Positions 38,701 to 51,748 are shown, counted from the first letter of the stretch. The stretch: DNA of 64,000 bases from Nipponacmea schrenckii (GCA_030562195.1 CM060203.1:8446208-8510207); one strand, 5' to 3'. Notes: generated from the sequence alone by a model not told the origin. Numbers and translations: made by a program.

Positions 38701-41700
38701 AGTGGCATTAATCCATGATACACAACAAATTTGATGTTACTCTTACTGAAGTTTACTCTTCACAGGGTATAGGGCAGGAATATCTCCATTATTTACTTGA
38801 AGAAGAACAATATGATGAAGCTGGTGTGTTATGTATTAAAATACTGGGGAAGAAGAAAGATTTGTGGGAAGATCAAGTTTATAAATTTGCTAAAATAAAA
38901 CAACTTAAGGTAGGTCTGACTATATTATATCTCAAATTTCTAGCATTCCTTACCATGTTTAAATCATGGCTATAATCACCCCTGCCGCCAGAACTGAATT
39001 GTTATTTTTTGTCCTGGTACCCCCTCCCCCAGGAAATTTTGAAAACTAGAAGCCCAGAAGACATATTTCTGACGATTCTGAGACACCAAAATCTCAATCA
39101 AAATGTTTTTATTTTTGTTTTTTTGTAAATTAATCAATCTGTGTTAACTGAAGAAGGTTTTTAGAGGGGTGGGAAAATTGGTGGGGCTTAATTTTCACTA
39201 GACTATAACAACGGGGCTGGTTATGACCCAAGATTAATTGCTGTTTTAGATATGACAATTATCTTTATATCTAACCTATCATTGATATATATAATTATTA
39301 TGAAATTATTTGTTATTATATCAACAGGCTATTGCTCCTTATCTACCACGAGGTGATCCTAAACTATCTCCTGCTATTTATGAAATGGTTTTAAATGAAT
39401 TTCTTCAAACAGATTATGAGGTATGTTACTGTATCCTGTGATGCTAGTACTTAACACAATAATTGTCCATGAAATTGTATTTTTATGTACAATTATGTTT
39501 CTGTTTTATTGCATGTATCTAAAGTACTTGATGATTAGGATAAGACAGGTTTACACATTTCTTTTCTTAGTCAAATTACATGAACCTTGTAATTATTAAC
39601 TTGAAATAGACTATATCCATGTACACAGTTTTGAATTGCAAGGAAGAGAACAAGAATTCCTATCTTGACATAAAGCTGAAAATGGATAGCTAATGGTGCT
39701 AAATAGATATACATCAATATATACCAATATGAAAGATGTTATTATTTAAGATTTTGCTGATATTATATTATATATAATATATGCAGGCATTTCATTATTA
39801 TATGCAGATATTTTTTAATTATATATTTTTTATATGCAAATATTTTATAACATAATGGTATTTTAATTTATGTAAATGTTTGATTATATTGTTGATTCAG
39901 GTATTTTATAAAATGATAAAAGAATGGCCACAAGATCTTTATAATCTAGAAACAATAGAGAATGCTGTATTAACACGGCTAGATAGAGACAAGGAAAATA
40001 AAGTTTTATTACAGTGTATGGGGCAATTGTAAGTACATGATTTTAGGAAAAAGAAATAGAGGTAGAGTGTGATAAGGTGTCACCAAAATGTCCCACACTT
40101 TTTATGCTGTTGACACATTTTTGATTTTCAATAGTAGTAATTAAAAAGGGACATGAAATGTTATATGGTCAATTTTGCCAGGACAGCTGCATTAGTCTAC
40201 TCTATTTCCATTTTCAACTGTTGGGAGATTTTTAACGAGCATAGCTTATAGCATTGTAAACGTTGTTAATTGTCTCATTCAATTTTCATTTTTTGTTTTC
40301 TGTTACAGATATGCATATGAACGAGCTTTTGACAAAGCACTGTCAATCTATTTAAAGTAAGTGTTCTTGTTTATTCTTATCAGGGATGATGATTTATACA
40401 AATTTATATAATGATATTGATTTGACACTATATAACAGTCATGTCCAGCTTAAATCTCACTTTGTCTGAGTGTAGATGATAACATTGGCATATTATATAT
40501 ATTTTATAAATACAGCACAGTAAAAGACTTCTTTCATTGTTGTTCTTTAGACTTCAACATAAAGATGTATTCCAATTGATAAAAAAACATAATTTATTTG
40601 ATTCCATCAATGACAAGATTGTCCAGCTAATGCAGTTTGATCAGGATCAGGCTGTTAAAATGTTACTGGATAACATGGACAAAATACCTGTAAGTAGAAA
40701 GTTTTCAGTCCTTGAAGAAAATAGGAAGAAACTGCGGCTACTTTCTGTTTTATATTATTTATACATCAATATTTAAATTATCAAGTAATTTAAATTTATC
40801 TGTATAGAATATAACAGGAAAGTCTCTTCAGAAATATCCTCAAGATATACTGTAAAATATAAATAGTATTGTCATTTGTAGGTTGAAAAAGTTGTACATC
40901 AGTTAGATTTAACTCCAAGACATCTGCATGCTGTAAGTATTATTGATTATTTTTTTTTTTTTTGCATTCATTCCAGTTAATGTGGCCCTCACCCCATAGG
41001 TCATATAATTATGAATAAGAATAACGGTGTTCAGAAATACTGGCACTTTGTATTCAGAACAATACAGAGGTCTGAGGACACCGGTGAGGGTAAAATTTCG
41101 ACTCGGCCTACTTGGCCGACCAGCCGACTTGCATCAAAATAAGACTTGTTGATCAAGATGAAGATTTCTCCTAAATTCTCGAATGTTTCTTATCATAATC
41201 AGAAAACGAGAAATAAAATAATATAGCCTACTAAGATCTAAGAGTTAAACGAATATTTTGACATATGAAATGCCCAATGTTATTCCTTTTTTTTTTTTCG
41301 TGTAAACAGTCGCTTTTATTCACAATGATTAATTACAGTGTCAGAAAGTGACCTGGATTATCTAGCCTATTGAAGACGTCTTCCATCTATCAATAATGGT
41401 GACCATGTCACTAGGCCTAACATCAAACGTGGAACTTGTTCACAAGACAGATTTAAACAGTGACGAAAAGTTTGTACGACATCTAATCCGCCACCACTTC
41501 AGCCAAGTAAATCTGAAAACTTCATGACACCTGTTACTACTGTTTGATACTAGTTTTCTCTATTGAATAGTCCACTCACTGTAACTAGAATTTTTCTAAA
41601 CGTTTTATATGATGTTATATGATTTTGTATTGGTTTGTTTATTTATTTACCCATTTTTCAAAAGAAAACTTTGGACATGTCAAAATAATTGTTAAACCTT

Positions 41701-44300
41701 TGATCTTAGTAGGCAAAACTATTTTTTTTTTTGCATTTTCTCATTATGATAGAAACATTACAGAATTTAGGAGAAATCTTCATCTTGATCAACAAGTCTT
41801 TTTTTGATGCGAGTCGGCAGGTCGGCAATGTCGGTCGAGTCGGAATTTTACCCTCACCGTGAGGACACCTTCACGTCGTTACATAGTTTTACAATCCTAT
41901 AATTTAAGCATTAAAATAAGGCCAATCTTACGTTATTTTCTTTGTGGTAATTTTCAGTATTTAGACCAGTTGATACACAAAGATAACCAAGCATCCCAAC
42001 CCTATCATGGTCGAATGGTAAAACTTTATGCAGAATTTGACCAACCAAAACTATTGGCATTTTTACGAACTAGTCAATCCTACCCGCTACAGATGGCCAT
42101 GGATGAATGTCAGGCTAGGGATTTGGTCAAAGAACAAGTTTTTCTTCTTGGTAATTCTTTGTTATTTGTTTCATTTCCAACACGGAGGAGGTTTCAGATC
42201 TCGATGATATTTGTACTGCAAACAAGACATCTAAATAATATGTGTTTTTGCATACATTGTTAAGATATTGCTCAATTCATCAATTGTAAAGCAATAAACA
42301 TTACTTAAAGAACCAAAAATATTTTATGACTAAGAGTTTCACCCTGTATTATCTTAATATGTCTGCCCTATTTTAGCTTGGATGAATAGAACTTCTTCTC
42401 ATGTCTATGCATATGTAACTGTGTCTAGATTTAATTTGATTGAAATTCTTATGATGACATATGAACATTGTTTTGTATTTGTACCAGGTCGTATTGGTAA
42501 TACAAAACAAGCCTTACAGTTAATAATGGAACGTATACAAGATGTCAATCATGCTATAGAATTCTGTAAGGAACAGATGGATGAAGAATTGTGGGAAGAT
42601 TTATTGGATTATTCTATGGCTAAACCTCGTAAGTTTTGAGATTGTTGTATGTATAATAAAGGTGAGAATGTATCACGTCACAAAGAGTACAATAATATAT
42701 AGTAGAGTTTGGAATAAAATGAATAAAGTTTAAGCGCATCACCAAGTTGGAGGCAGTGAGGGCAATTTTGTTGGCTAACACAGTCTGTAGTAGATAAAGC
42801 CTTGTTTTATTGTCAGGTCTGAACGACTAATTTCATCTTCCTATTTTAGCTCTTCCAACCTAGAAGAATTTGTAAGATACTAACTTAAATGTTTGAGAAA
42901 TCATTTCAACCATTTCCTGAAAGAAATGTCTATTTTTCCTATAATTATATACACAATTCTCTGTATTTAAATTTTTTAGATTTTATAACAGCACTGTTAC
43001 AGAATGTGGGATCTCATATTGATCCTATCAAAGTTATTACTAGAATTAAAAAAGGTATTGAGATCCCAGAATTACGAGATTCACTTGTCAAAATATTACA
43101 AGATTACAATTTACAGGTAAACCACTTCTATATCAGTTTCTAATCAGATGATGAAACCAATACATGAATAATGATAAAAGGAATCATGGCATGCAAGTTG
43201 ACAAGGATATTATCACTATGAATGGACTTATATTGTCATTTCTCATAGAATCTTGTTCAGCACCTGATAAATTTGTGCTGGGTTTGTTCCATTCAATTAA
43301 AAATAGGTTTTAAGACAAAGAATTCTCAAAATGTTGTATTTGTTTGCGATATTGTATAATATCTGAAATGATAAGTGGACAAATTGTAGATATCTCTGAG
43401 AGAAGGATGTAAAAAGATTCTAGTAGCTGATAGTTTTAATTTAATGGAAAGATTGATCAATACACAAAGAAAAGGAGTATTTGTTGAGGGTAAGATCTAG
43501 TTGTCTATCACTGTTATCTTTTTACAAATATTTAAAAATTTTATCATTAATTACAAAAAATTAAAACTATAACTATTTATGATTGCCAGTTCTGTATTCA
43601 TGTCTTATTTTTGTGTATTTTCTTATGTTTATAGAATCTACAGTTTGTCCAATTTGTCATCAAAGTTTGATTATAAATGGTAAGTTGTATATAATTTGAG
43701 ACAAATCTGATTCAAAATAAAAATTTCAGTAGTCAAATTTGATTTCTTTGCTTTGATATTCTTATTACACATGAAAGGTCCCATTTAAATCAGTGATGTG
43801 TAGTGTTAGTTGTGGTATATTTTATTATAATTTATTTTAGTGTCATGTTTCATTCTAGATCTACGTTATGCCAGTAATTTAGCTGTGTTTTATTGTCATC
43901 ATGCTTTTCATGAAGATTGTTTACCACCAAATATTGTAAGTATTATTTCTACTGTTGACTGATGCAGTTGCATTATTTTTTATTGACTCTAGTCTATTTA
44001 AGGTACTAAATGAGTATTGAATTCATTGTAATAGAAGATTGTTCTCAGTAAATTAGTTGTCTACTCAACAGTGTCTTTTCTTTCTTTCCTACTTTATCTC
44101 CCATATACATAAATGTTAATAAAATTCAAGACACATTCATCTAATCAATATTTATCAAATTACAGAGGATTGTAAGAAATAAAAAATATTATATTGAGAT
44201 TGTTATATATTGACTGAATTAATTGTTATTTCAGACTAACTGTAATATTTGTCACAGTCAAAAAAGAGGTCCCGGTTCAAAAGAACACTTCATTAAGTAA
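32781..44300 (+). CDS. VPS41: VPS41, HOPS complex subunit, complete (27 coding exons)
   Basis: Subunit of the HOPS tether that drives late endosome, AP-3 vesicle and autophagosome fusion with lysosomes. Coding exons: 32781-32804, 33819-33947, 34350-34445, 34635-34718, 35007-35081, 35480-35614, 35995-36114, 36439-36500, 36698-36779, 37023-37089, 37216-37310, 37533-37665, 37822-37937, 38221-38277, 38766-38909, 39328-39420, 39901-40028, 40309-40356, 40551-40689, 40882-40932, 41958-42150, 42488-42628, 42980-43116, 43390-43489, 43635-43679, 43859-43935, 44235-44300. All phases join: 878 aa (human 854). Order: acidic N-terminus with Asp run; beta-propeller from about residue 52 ([12 protein letters not shown]) to about 370; alpha-solenoid/CHCR with [11 protein letters not shown] and [19 protein letters not shown]2 with C821, C824, C844, H846, H849, C852, C860, C863. 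The 8-codon first exon (MASKIDEL) is the least certain; otherwise the start would be the ATG at 33834. Confidence 0.96.
33688..33731. repeat. Cluster of small hairpins in VPS41 intron 1
   Basis: Two adjacent perfect hairpins with TTC loops, agagc-ttc-gctct and gacggc-ttc-gccgtc, are followed by the palindrome gagagcgctctc. The cluster is GC-rich against AT-rich surroundings and so stands out. It is probably the end of an uncharacterised repeat element; function unknown. Confidence 0.6.
38335..38518. repeat. 28-bp tandem repeat in VPS41 intron 14
   Basis: About six copies of 'aagtaacaaaggttgtcatc' plus 'aattatat'. Later copies have 'tgtaacaaggg'. Lies wholly within the intron. Confidence 0.9.
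41082..41859. mobile_element. Mutator-like foldback transposon in VPS41 intron 20 (778 bp)
   Basis: The element starts CGGTGAGGGTAAAATT and ends with its reverse complement. It is flanked by a perfect 9-bp duplication, TGAGGACAC, at 41073-41081 and 41860-41868. The inverted repeats are long: 'gacttgttgatcaagatgaa' and 'gatttctcctaaattct' appear in both arms, and similarity continues past 'cctactaagatc' to about 180 bp per arm. A 9-bp duplication with long inverted repeats is typical of MuDR/Mutator non-autonomous elements. There is no transposase frame. VPS41 exons on both sides keep phase, so the insertion does not break the gene. Confidence 0.85.
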
Positions 44301-46683
44301 ATAACTTACTTGTATCCAAAGGAAAGTAATTTTATAGAAACAAAGCTTGTTGAGATATGCGAGTGTAGCCTCAAGAGTATACCATCAAAGATGTTTAAGG
44401 GTATTTGAATTGATTGCAATTGTGAGAAAATGCTTTTGTTCTATTTTCATCTGTATTAAGCAAATTTGTTTTATGTACAAATTTCCAACAAATGATTATA
44501 CAAGTACATGTATTTATATAGATCAAATATATTAAGTCTCTGATTAATTGTATAATAATTTTTTTATTATATAGACATGTATATATAATTGTTATATTTT
44601 GTTAATAAGTTAATAAATTAATCTACTTATTATATTGGATATTTTTCAAGGCCTGCATTATAATGTACATAATAAATCAATCAGATGATCAGTCTGGATG
44701 TCCAAAATGCACCTTGATGTTCTAGTCTACCTCCATTTGCTCTACTTATGAACCATTACAATTGAAGATATATTATGGTCTATAAACCAAATTTATTTAA
44801 GTTTCATAATAATTATTATATAACAATAAAATTACAAATACTAAAAAAAAAGGCCAAATTTAAGTCTTGACCTTGTCTTCTCCGAATGATCTGAGCTGTA
44901 GTCCTAGTCTTCAAACACTGTTACTGGGATTATCTGAGATAATTATGAGAATGTAGGACAATTTAAGTCAACATAACCTATAGGTGATTTTGTTATTATG
45001 AGGGTCATGCTTACGGTAACATTAATAATATAAAACCTAACATTAAAACTTAACTACAATAATTAAATAAAAATAAAAATATTCTGAACTTATCATAAAT
45101 TATATAAATATATTAAAATTGTTAAAATGTATCTGTTGAAATCATGTACAGTAGTTAAAAGAATATTATGCACAATTTCTTTCACAACAAATACTGAATA
45201 TTGAAATAATATTTTCCATGTACAATTCATGACGAAATAACAGATTTAATATGCCATTTATTCAGTCTAGCAAAAAAAATAAAAAATAGAAAAATGAATT
45301 AATCATCCAGATCTGCATGAAAAATGTAAAACATTTACATTGTTGTCCAAAATTCCTGAATATACTTTAAATTAAACTATACAGTCCTAACAGACACCTA
45401 ATGTTGCTGAATTCTAATAAACAATAAGAATACATACATATTTTTGATAAGATAAGTGATTTTCCTGCAGTTAAAATGAGTATAAGTCTTATTACACAGT
45501 TAAAATTCTAAAAATACTATTAATAGAAAATAAATATTTTGATATACTTTTATACATTATTAAAATAATAAAAACTAGATATCACAGATTGATTTATCTG
45601 TAACAAGGCTGTTGATTTGGCTACATTTGTCAGTATCAAGGACTTGTTGATATCTCTGTGACATTGAGCATAACTAAGAGACCCATTGAGAACAACTTCT
45701 CTTATATTATTAATGGGTTATTATTCTATTTCCAACAGGGAAACGTCCCTGCTAACCTTTCTCGGGTAAAGAATGCAATATGAAAAACAGTGAACTATTT
45801 ACAAACCATCTCAGGTACATTGGTCATGCTCAACTTAAAAATATCTAATAGTATAATTCAAACATGTTGAAATAGTTCTGATATCTGTATCTATGACCTA
45901 ATGTAACCAGTGGAAGTCAACAGCCCTCTTACATAAGCAGTGGAATAAAATATCAGTTCATTACTTTGGTAATTTATTTCAATTAAGGCCATTAAGGTTG
46001 TTTCGAAACACAGAACACTTTGGAAATCATTATCAGTCATATTTACTGTCGTCACTAATTTATTTCTATACAATTATAAATATATAATGGAAATGAAACC
46101 TTGAAATGGAATCTGACTCATTAAGTTTAGAATATTTGAAAGATATTCAAGTCTGGTAAATAAAAATGGCTCAATGTCATAAAAAAATACTTATAGTATT
46201 GAAAATGAGCTCATTTAAACCTACAAATACTGTATTATATTGATAACAAAGTTTAATTTGCAGAGGAATGAAATAGAGAAGGGGTGTCAATAACTGAAAT
46301 ACCATTTAAAGTTTGACATGAGGTAATTAAAAAGGAATTGTTAATTTCCATACTGTTATTGGTGATACTTCCATTGTGTTCCTTGTCACAGACTTTCCTC
46401 CAAACACTAAAACATCTACTTTATCATTTCCTGAAGAGTTATTCTGAAAATGATAACAATGTGAAATATTACAATAATAATAGTGGTGATAGTCTTAAGC
46501 CACCATATAATACATACATAAATATGTTAACATAGAGTTAACAAACTTCATTGACATGAAATGAAATCTATAGATCCTACTTTTCTGCACCTAGTTGTGC
46601 TTATGAAGATGGGTAATGTCATGCAGTGTGCAATGAAGGAAATTATAATAAAATAAATTAAAAGTTTCAAGAGAACTAATCTT
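44301..46683. other. Convergent 3' region of VPS41 and the kelch gene
   Basis: Follows the VPS41 stop on the plus strand, with AATAAA at 44612-44617 and 44671-44676 as candidate polyadenylation signals. On the minus strand it follows the kelch-gene stop, with AATAAA-type signals further left. The two 3' UTRs may approach or overlap. No coding sequence was recognised. Confidence 0.5.
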
Positions 46684-49600
46684 TCATACCTCATCATCTA
46701 TACCAGAATCACCATCATCTGTAGTAGACTGATGATATAAATACTTTTGTTCAGTTGCAGTATAAGTTCTCCCTTCATTAAAATCTGTTTGTGTTGCCGT
46801 TGATACCACATTAGATGTCATGAATGAGTCTTCAACACTGCCAGCACTGTGACCATCATCACGGCAACAGACGTGGGAAGAATGGCAATGATTACACATA
46901 GAAATAATATCACATGTACCAACTCCTAAACAGCCTTCTGGGTTCAAATCTTTGAGTTCAATATTTTCACAATACTTTTGTTGTTCTTTCATATCTTTGA
47001 AAGAATTTGATAATATTTCTCCATGGTTTTTAATTTCCTTGTCCAAATGTTCCAAATCTTCTAATGTCATGTCACTTTCATGTCGTGAGTGACGTAAAGG
47101 TCTAGAACACAAAGCACAATTAGAACGATAAACATTGTTAAGTTTTGCAGTTGGCTGAGAACAATTTTCGCTCAATTTACATTTTGAGCACAGGTCATAA
47201 AAATTATGCTCTTCAGATTTTTTAGTAAATATTTTTGAATTGTCACGTATTTTAACTTTGTTTACTGAATCAAAATTGTCCATTTCTGAAATATCATTAG
47301 CAATATTATCTACACCTACACTGATGTTACCTAAACTATCAGTTAATAATGGCTTCTCGTCTATATGAGAAATATGTACAATATCACAGTAAGAGTTAAC
47401 TCCTTTTGATGAATCAACTGTTGAAAGTTGGAAATCCTCGATGCTATTGTCATCAACAGGGAATATTTTATTATGAAAATTAACAGATGTAGAATGAATA
47501 TTTTGTGCTGGTGACGATTTAGGACGATCAGGTAACGAATATTGGCTGGCCCGGATTTTTTTTCTTTGTAGTTGAGGTACAGAAGCAGTGCGATTATTTT
47601 GACTTGTGGTTTGAAATTTGCTGCTAGAAACAGCTATGACGGTCTGCTGTGTCAAGGGAGGTAATGCTGCTGTATTATCTTGTTCTATCTTACTCCATGT
47701 TAAAGAATCTGCAATAATGTTACAATCTGGTTAGAATATTAATTTACAATGTTCTTGACATTATATCAATTGAATATAGACACACTTCCCTCCAAGAAAT
47801 TCAATCTGCAAAAACGTCTTCTGTATAAATTTTTAAAGAAATTTCAAACATGGGCACTTATCTTTTTATAAATCTTCCTTTAAAATGAATCAATGCAAAT
47901 ATAATTTACGACTTATCGAATCTAATTTGAAGCTACTATTCCAATTGATAAGAAAATGACAAACATGAATTACCAAGTGAAAAAACAGTAATGTGGTTAT
48001 AGATAAAATAGTTTACCTAGATGAAGTGACCAGATATCAGAAGAAATCAGACCATGTCTAACACCACCAATTATCAACATATTACAACCAACCTTCAAAT
48101 ATCAAACATTTCTAGAGTTCAACAGATCACAAACACTATTGTAGAAAGTAGTAATAATCTAATTTATTTTTCAACAGAAATGAAGAGAAAAAAACACACT
48201 CTTATTGTTCAAATACAGATACCGTATAATTCCGAATATAGTGCACAAGCATGTATAATGCGCACCCCTTCCTTGCCTCCGCGAAATCGGGGAAAATTCA
48301 TTTACCCATGTATAGTGCGCACCCCTTTTTGCGGCAAAAATACAACTTTAAGTTGGCATTTCACAGACACCAATATCGGGAAATAGTTGTCAATACGTAA
48401 GTCACCATCATAATAAAAAATGCAAAATACGTTTCTACTATTTAGTTTTTATAATAAAATCCATTTTAATCACGTATTCATTGCCTCTTATCTCTCGTAA
48501 TTGTATTATTGTGTACAATGTAGAAATCATGTATGAAAATTATTAAGTTGAAAGGCTATACTAATCGATAAATTTGTAATGTCTTTATCGGCATACCGCA
48601 CTATTCAATTACGGTATCAAGGGTGATATTCTATTGGTAGAAAAAGGTGCAATTAAACGTAGACGTATTAAAGAATATACCATTGTTAAGAATACGAGGG
48701 GCTTACAGTAACTGACTTGGTGTAAAATTAATAGCCCCCATTACACTTGTAATAATAATGCGAATAATAATCATGATATTGCGTCAGTTTATTTTGTGTG
48801 AATACTTAATTATTATACTCATCCATAAATTTGTACACGACCTTATTGAGATACCACACTATTCAATTACAGTACTCACCCGATTCGGTAATTTTAATGC
48901 TATGGACGGTACCGAGAATGATATTCTATTTGAAGAAAAATGTGCAATTACCCAGTAAACTTAGACGTATACAAGAATATACAATTGACAATAATTCGAG
49001 GGGCTTACGGTAACTTGGTAACTGACTTGGTGTAAGACTAATAGGCCCCATTATACCTGCTATCATAATGCAAATAATAACCATGATATGCGTCAGTTCC
49101 TTTTGTGTGAATACTTAATTGTCTTTGTTTCGTTTGTTTAGCATAAATAAATATCATTGTAATTCTTAATTAAATCTTTAATCATCGCTGAAGTGACACA
49201 ATTCTTCCAATGATTTATTTTTATCGTCTGCTTTTACTCCCCGCATAGATTTATCGACTAGTATTGCCTCTCAACGGAAATGAAAAAAATGACGGCGTGA
49301 ACCATGTGTATCATATCTGATGAATAATTAGGAAAACAATGGATTTTATTAAAACCCAGTTATTCTCGTAACCGTATTTATATTCAGGCAAGACTCGATT
49401 ACGTATAGAGACATGTCATCAAGCATGACAATCAATTGTTCCTACTATAAAAGCCATTCAAAATACCGTGCACTGTGATCATTATTTTTGGTACCTCTCG
49501 TCTTCAAGTAATATTTTCAATTCAAATGACAAAAAAAATTACTTTAATCATTTAAGTTTTCTTCAAATTTTTCATTTTTCAATACTCATTTTCTTTTAAC

Positions 49601-51748
49601 CGTTTATAGTGCGCACCCCCTCTTGGGGCCATTTTAGGGTAAAAACCTGCGCATTATACACGGAATTATACGGTATACTTACAATAACTGCTGAGTGTCC
49701 TGATAATGATGGGGGACCATTTAATAGTTTATGTTGAAACCATTTCTTTAAAACTGGAATGGAGAATAATATCTCAAGAAATAAACTTCTCTATATACCT
49801 TTATACTATAGATAATGTCAATGATAAAACATTCTTGTGAAACTATATACAATGACAAGTTTAGGCTAAAAATTCACATCGATCTAGATTGTTTAAATAT
49901 TGATATTTTTCATGCTATTTCTTGACATAAAAAAATCAGTTCTTATTTTGGTATTTCATAAATTCATTTTAATCTTACCAAAGTTATATTGCCATAAATC
50001 ATTTTTATCAGTTAAACCAATCATTCCGCCAAACATCCACATACTGTTACCATGGAGACATGCAGTGTGAGCATGACGTGGTCCAGGATGATTTCTAGCT
50101 GGTTGAGGTAGAAGATGCCATTCTTCTTCATCTATAATATATATACCAATCTAAATACATTTAATTTTTGGACTTGGGGGAGGCATGTTAAAAAGACAGA
50201 GTATCTGGTAACATTTGCTAAAAATTGTATTATCGAAGTTTCAAAAAAAAGAAATTCTGTACTTTGGATTTTTAAGAAATAAGAAAACAACATCAAATCG
50301 AATATTCTGTGGATTTTTACAACAATAAGTGAAGGTTTCTTTTCTTACCAATGCTATATTCCCATAATTCACCTATTGATCCCTTCATATCATTAAAACC
50401 TCCGTATATATACAATTTATCATTATAAATAATACTGGTATGTTCTCGTCTTCCACTGGGCTGGTTACTCCCATCTCCAATATATCGTCGAAGGTGATTT
50501 AGGTCTGTAAAATAAAATACTCTAGTCAATCTTTTTCATACCACTTTGACAAAAAATAATCATTCAAATGAATATTTTGCTATTTGGACAGCATTCAACC
50601 ACTGAACTCAAGATGTTTCACTTTCTTGCTTTCGGCCCTCAGTTTTATATAAGTATATGTATAAGGACAATATGTAGGTGGGATAGAGTGAACATAAGTA
50701 ACAGTAAATTAATACAATAATAATACTTACCAGGATTGTATATGAATAATGAAGCACTGTCATAACTATTGGAAAATTCTCCCCCAAATATTAATATCAA
50801 TCTCTGTAAAAGATAGATAAGATTTATAACTTATAATCTAAGAGTAATGACAACTCTCTATTGTTACAGTAGAAATATTGTCACACCTGATTTATAAGCA
50901 ACCATTATTAGATTAAAGTTGAACAATAATGGGGTAGTCATTAGAAATATTACTGCTGTATTTACACTTCATAATTTTCCCCAAGACAGAATATTGTTTC
51001 TTCAAGGACAATAACTCATAATTAATATAAAAAGTTTCATTCAAGTTGAATGGATCTTTGTAGTCCATAAGCCTGATGTATAGATATATATATGTTTGTA
51101 TACATCATAACAGAAAAGGATATATCTCTTAATACACTTGTCAATTGATATAGAAACAAGAGTGCATACCTTATAAGAAGAAAGTGTGTGACCTTGAAGA
51201 TGACCTACTTCTAATCCTTTTGTTTCTACTTCTTCCCATTTTTCATTTTCTGCAAAAAAAAAAGGAATGACACATTTATATTACAAACAAGTCTGTAAGT
51301 CTGGGATAAGACCACACTCATCTCAGAATTTTCAATCTTTCTTACACAGATTTCTTTCAGAGCTCCTTTGGTTGTTGATGGGACTCTCTTCCAGGAATAA
51401 TTTCACCAGGTCTTGTTCAAACAATCATGAACTGTTTTGAAGAACAATGGCCATAAGTAATATTAAATATTTTGGGATTTTTTTAAAGGGCTCATCCCTG
51501 AAGTTGAAATCCTCAAAATAAGTCTTATTTAACTGAAATGCAATAACCAAGTGTGTTCACTTACTCAGATCAAATCTCCAAAAATCTTTCAGTGGTTTGG
51601 TAGCATCTTTTCCTCCAAACATATAAACATAATTACCATGGATACAAGTAGCATGCTTAAATCTAGTACGAGGGTTTTGATTGGTTGATTTTAATTGTGA
51701 CCAGAAACAAGTAAAAGGGTATGTCTCCCAGTCAGAGGATGTGTCCAT
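46684..51748 (-). CDS. Kelch-repeat protein with Cys-rich C-terminal tail, complete
   Basis: Coding exons in order: 51565-51748, 51170-51249, 50731-50803, 50349-50504, 49979-50131, 46684-47708. Phases all join, giving 556 aa. Residues 1 to about 225 form at least four kelch motifs, each with a hydrophobic strand ending F/Y-G-G (VYMFGG, ILIFGG, YIYGG, MWMFGG) and a following W or Y; this should be a beta-propeller, usually a protein-binding surface. The long last exon encodes a low-complexity tail with Cys clusters (CSKCKLSENC, CALC, CNHCHSSHVCC) that could bind zinc, a helical stretch, and STATQTDF at 518-525, matching the TQT-anchored LC8 motif. The start follows a leader acceptor (51776-51777), so a noncoding exon lies upstream. 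The stop (TGA within gtatga) overlaps a donor-like site, so a further exon cannot be excluded. I cannot name the orthologue. Confidence 0.88.
48222..49673. mobile_element. TA-flanked inverted-repeat DNA element in kelch-gene intron 5 (about 1.45 kb)
   Basis: Ends are CCGTATAATTCCG and its reverse complement, with TA immediately outside on both sides (48220-48221, 49674-49675). Similarity of the ends extends about 28 bp (tatagtgcaca / tataatgcgca). A further 'atagtgcgcacccc' motif occurs near both ends. The interior has a diverged direct duplication (see the repeat entry at 48570-49130). There is no transposase frame; short frames at 48054-48386 and 48758-49013 are chance. TA duplication suggests a Tc1/mariner/pogo-type non-autonomous element. 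Confidence 0.75.
48570..49130. repeat. Internal direct duplication (about 260-300 bp) of the TA-flanked element
   Basis: 'ataccgcactattcaattac' at 48593 recurs as 'ataccacactattcaattac' at 48851, 'gaggggcttac' recurs, and 'gcgtcagtt' at 48781 recurs at 49090. Offset grows from 258 to 309 bp, so copy 2 has gained insertions. Confidence 0.75.

Noticed and set aside
46338..46535. 65-codon plus-strand frame downstream of the kelch gene
   Set aside because: AT-rich, antisense to the probable kelch 3' UTR, no domain.
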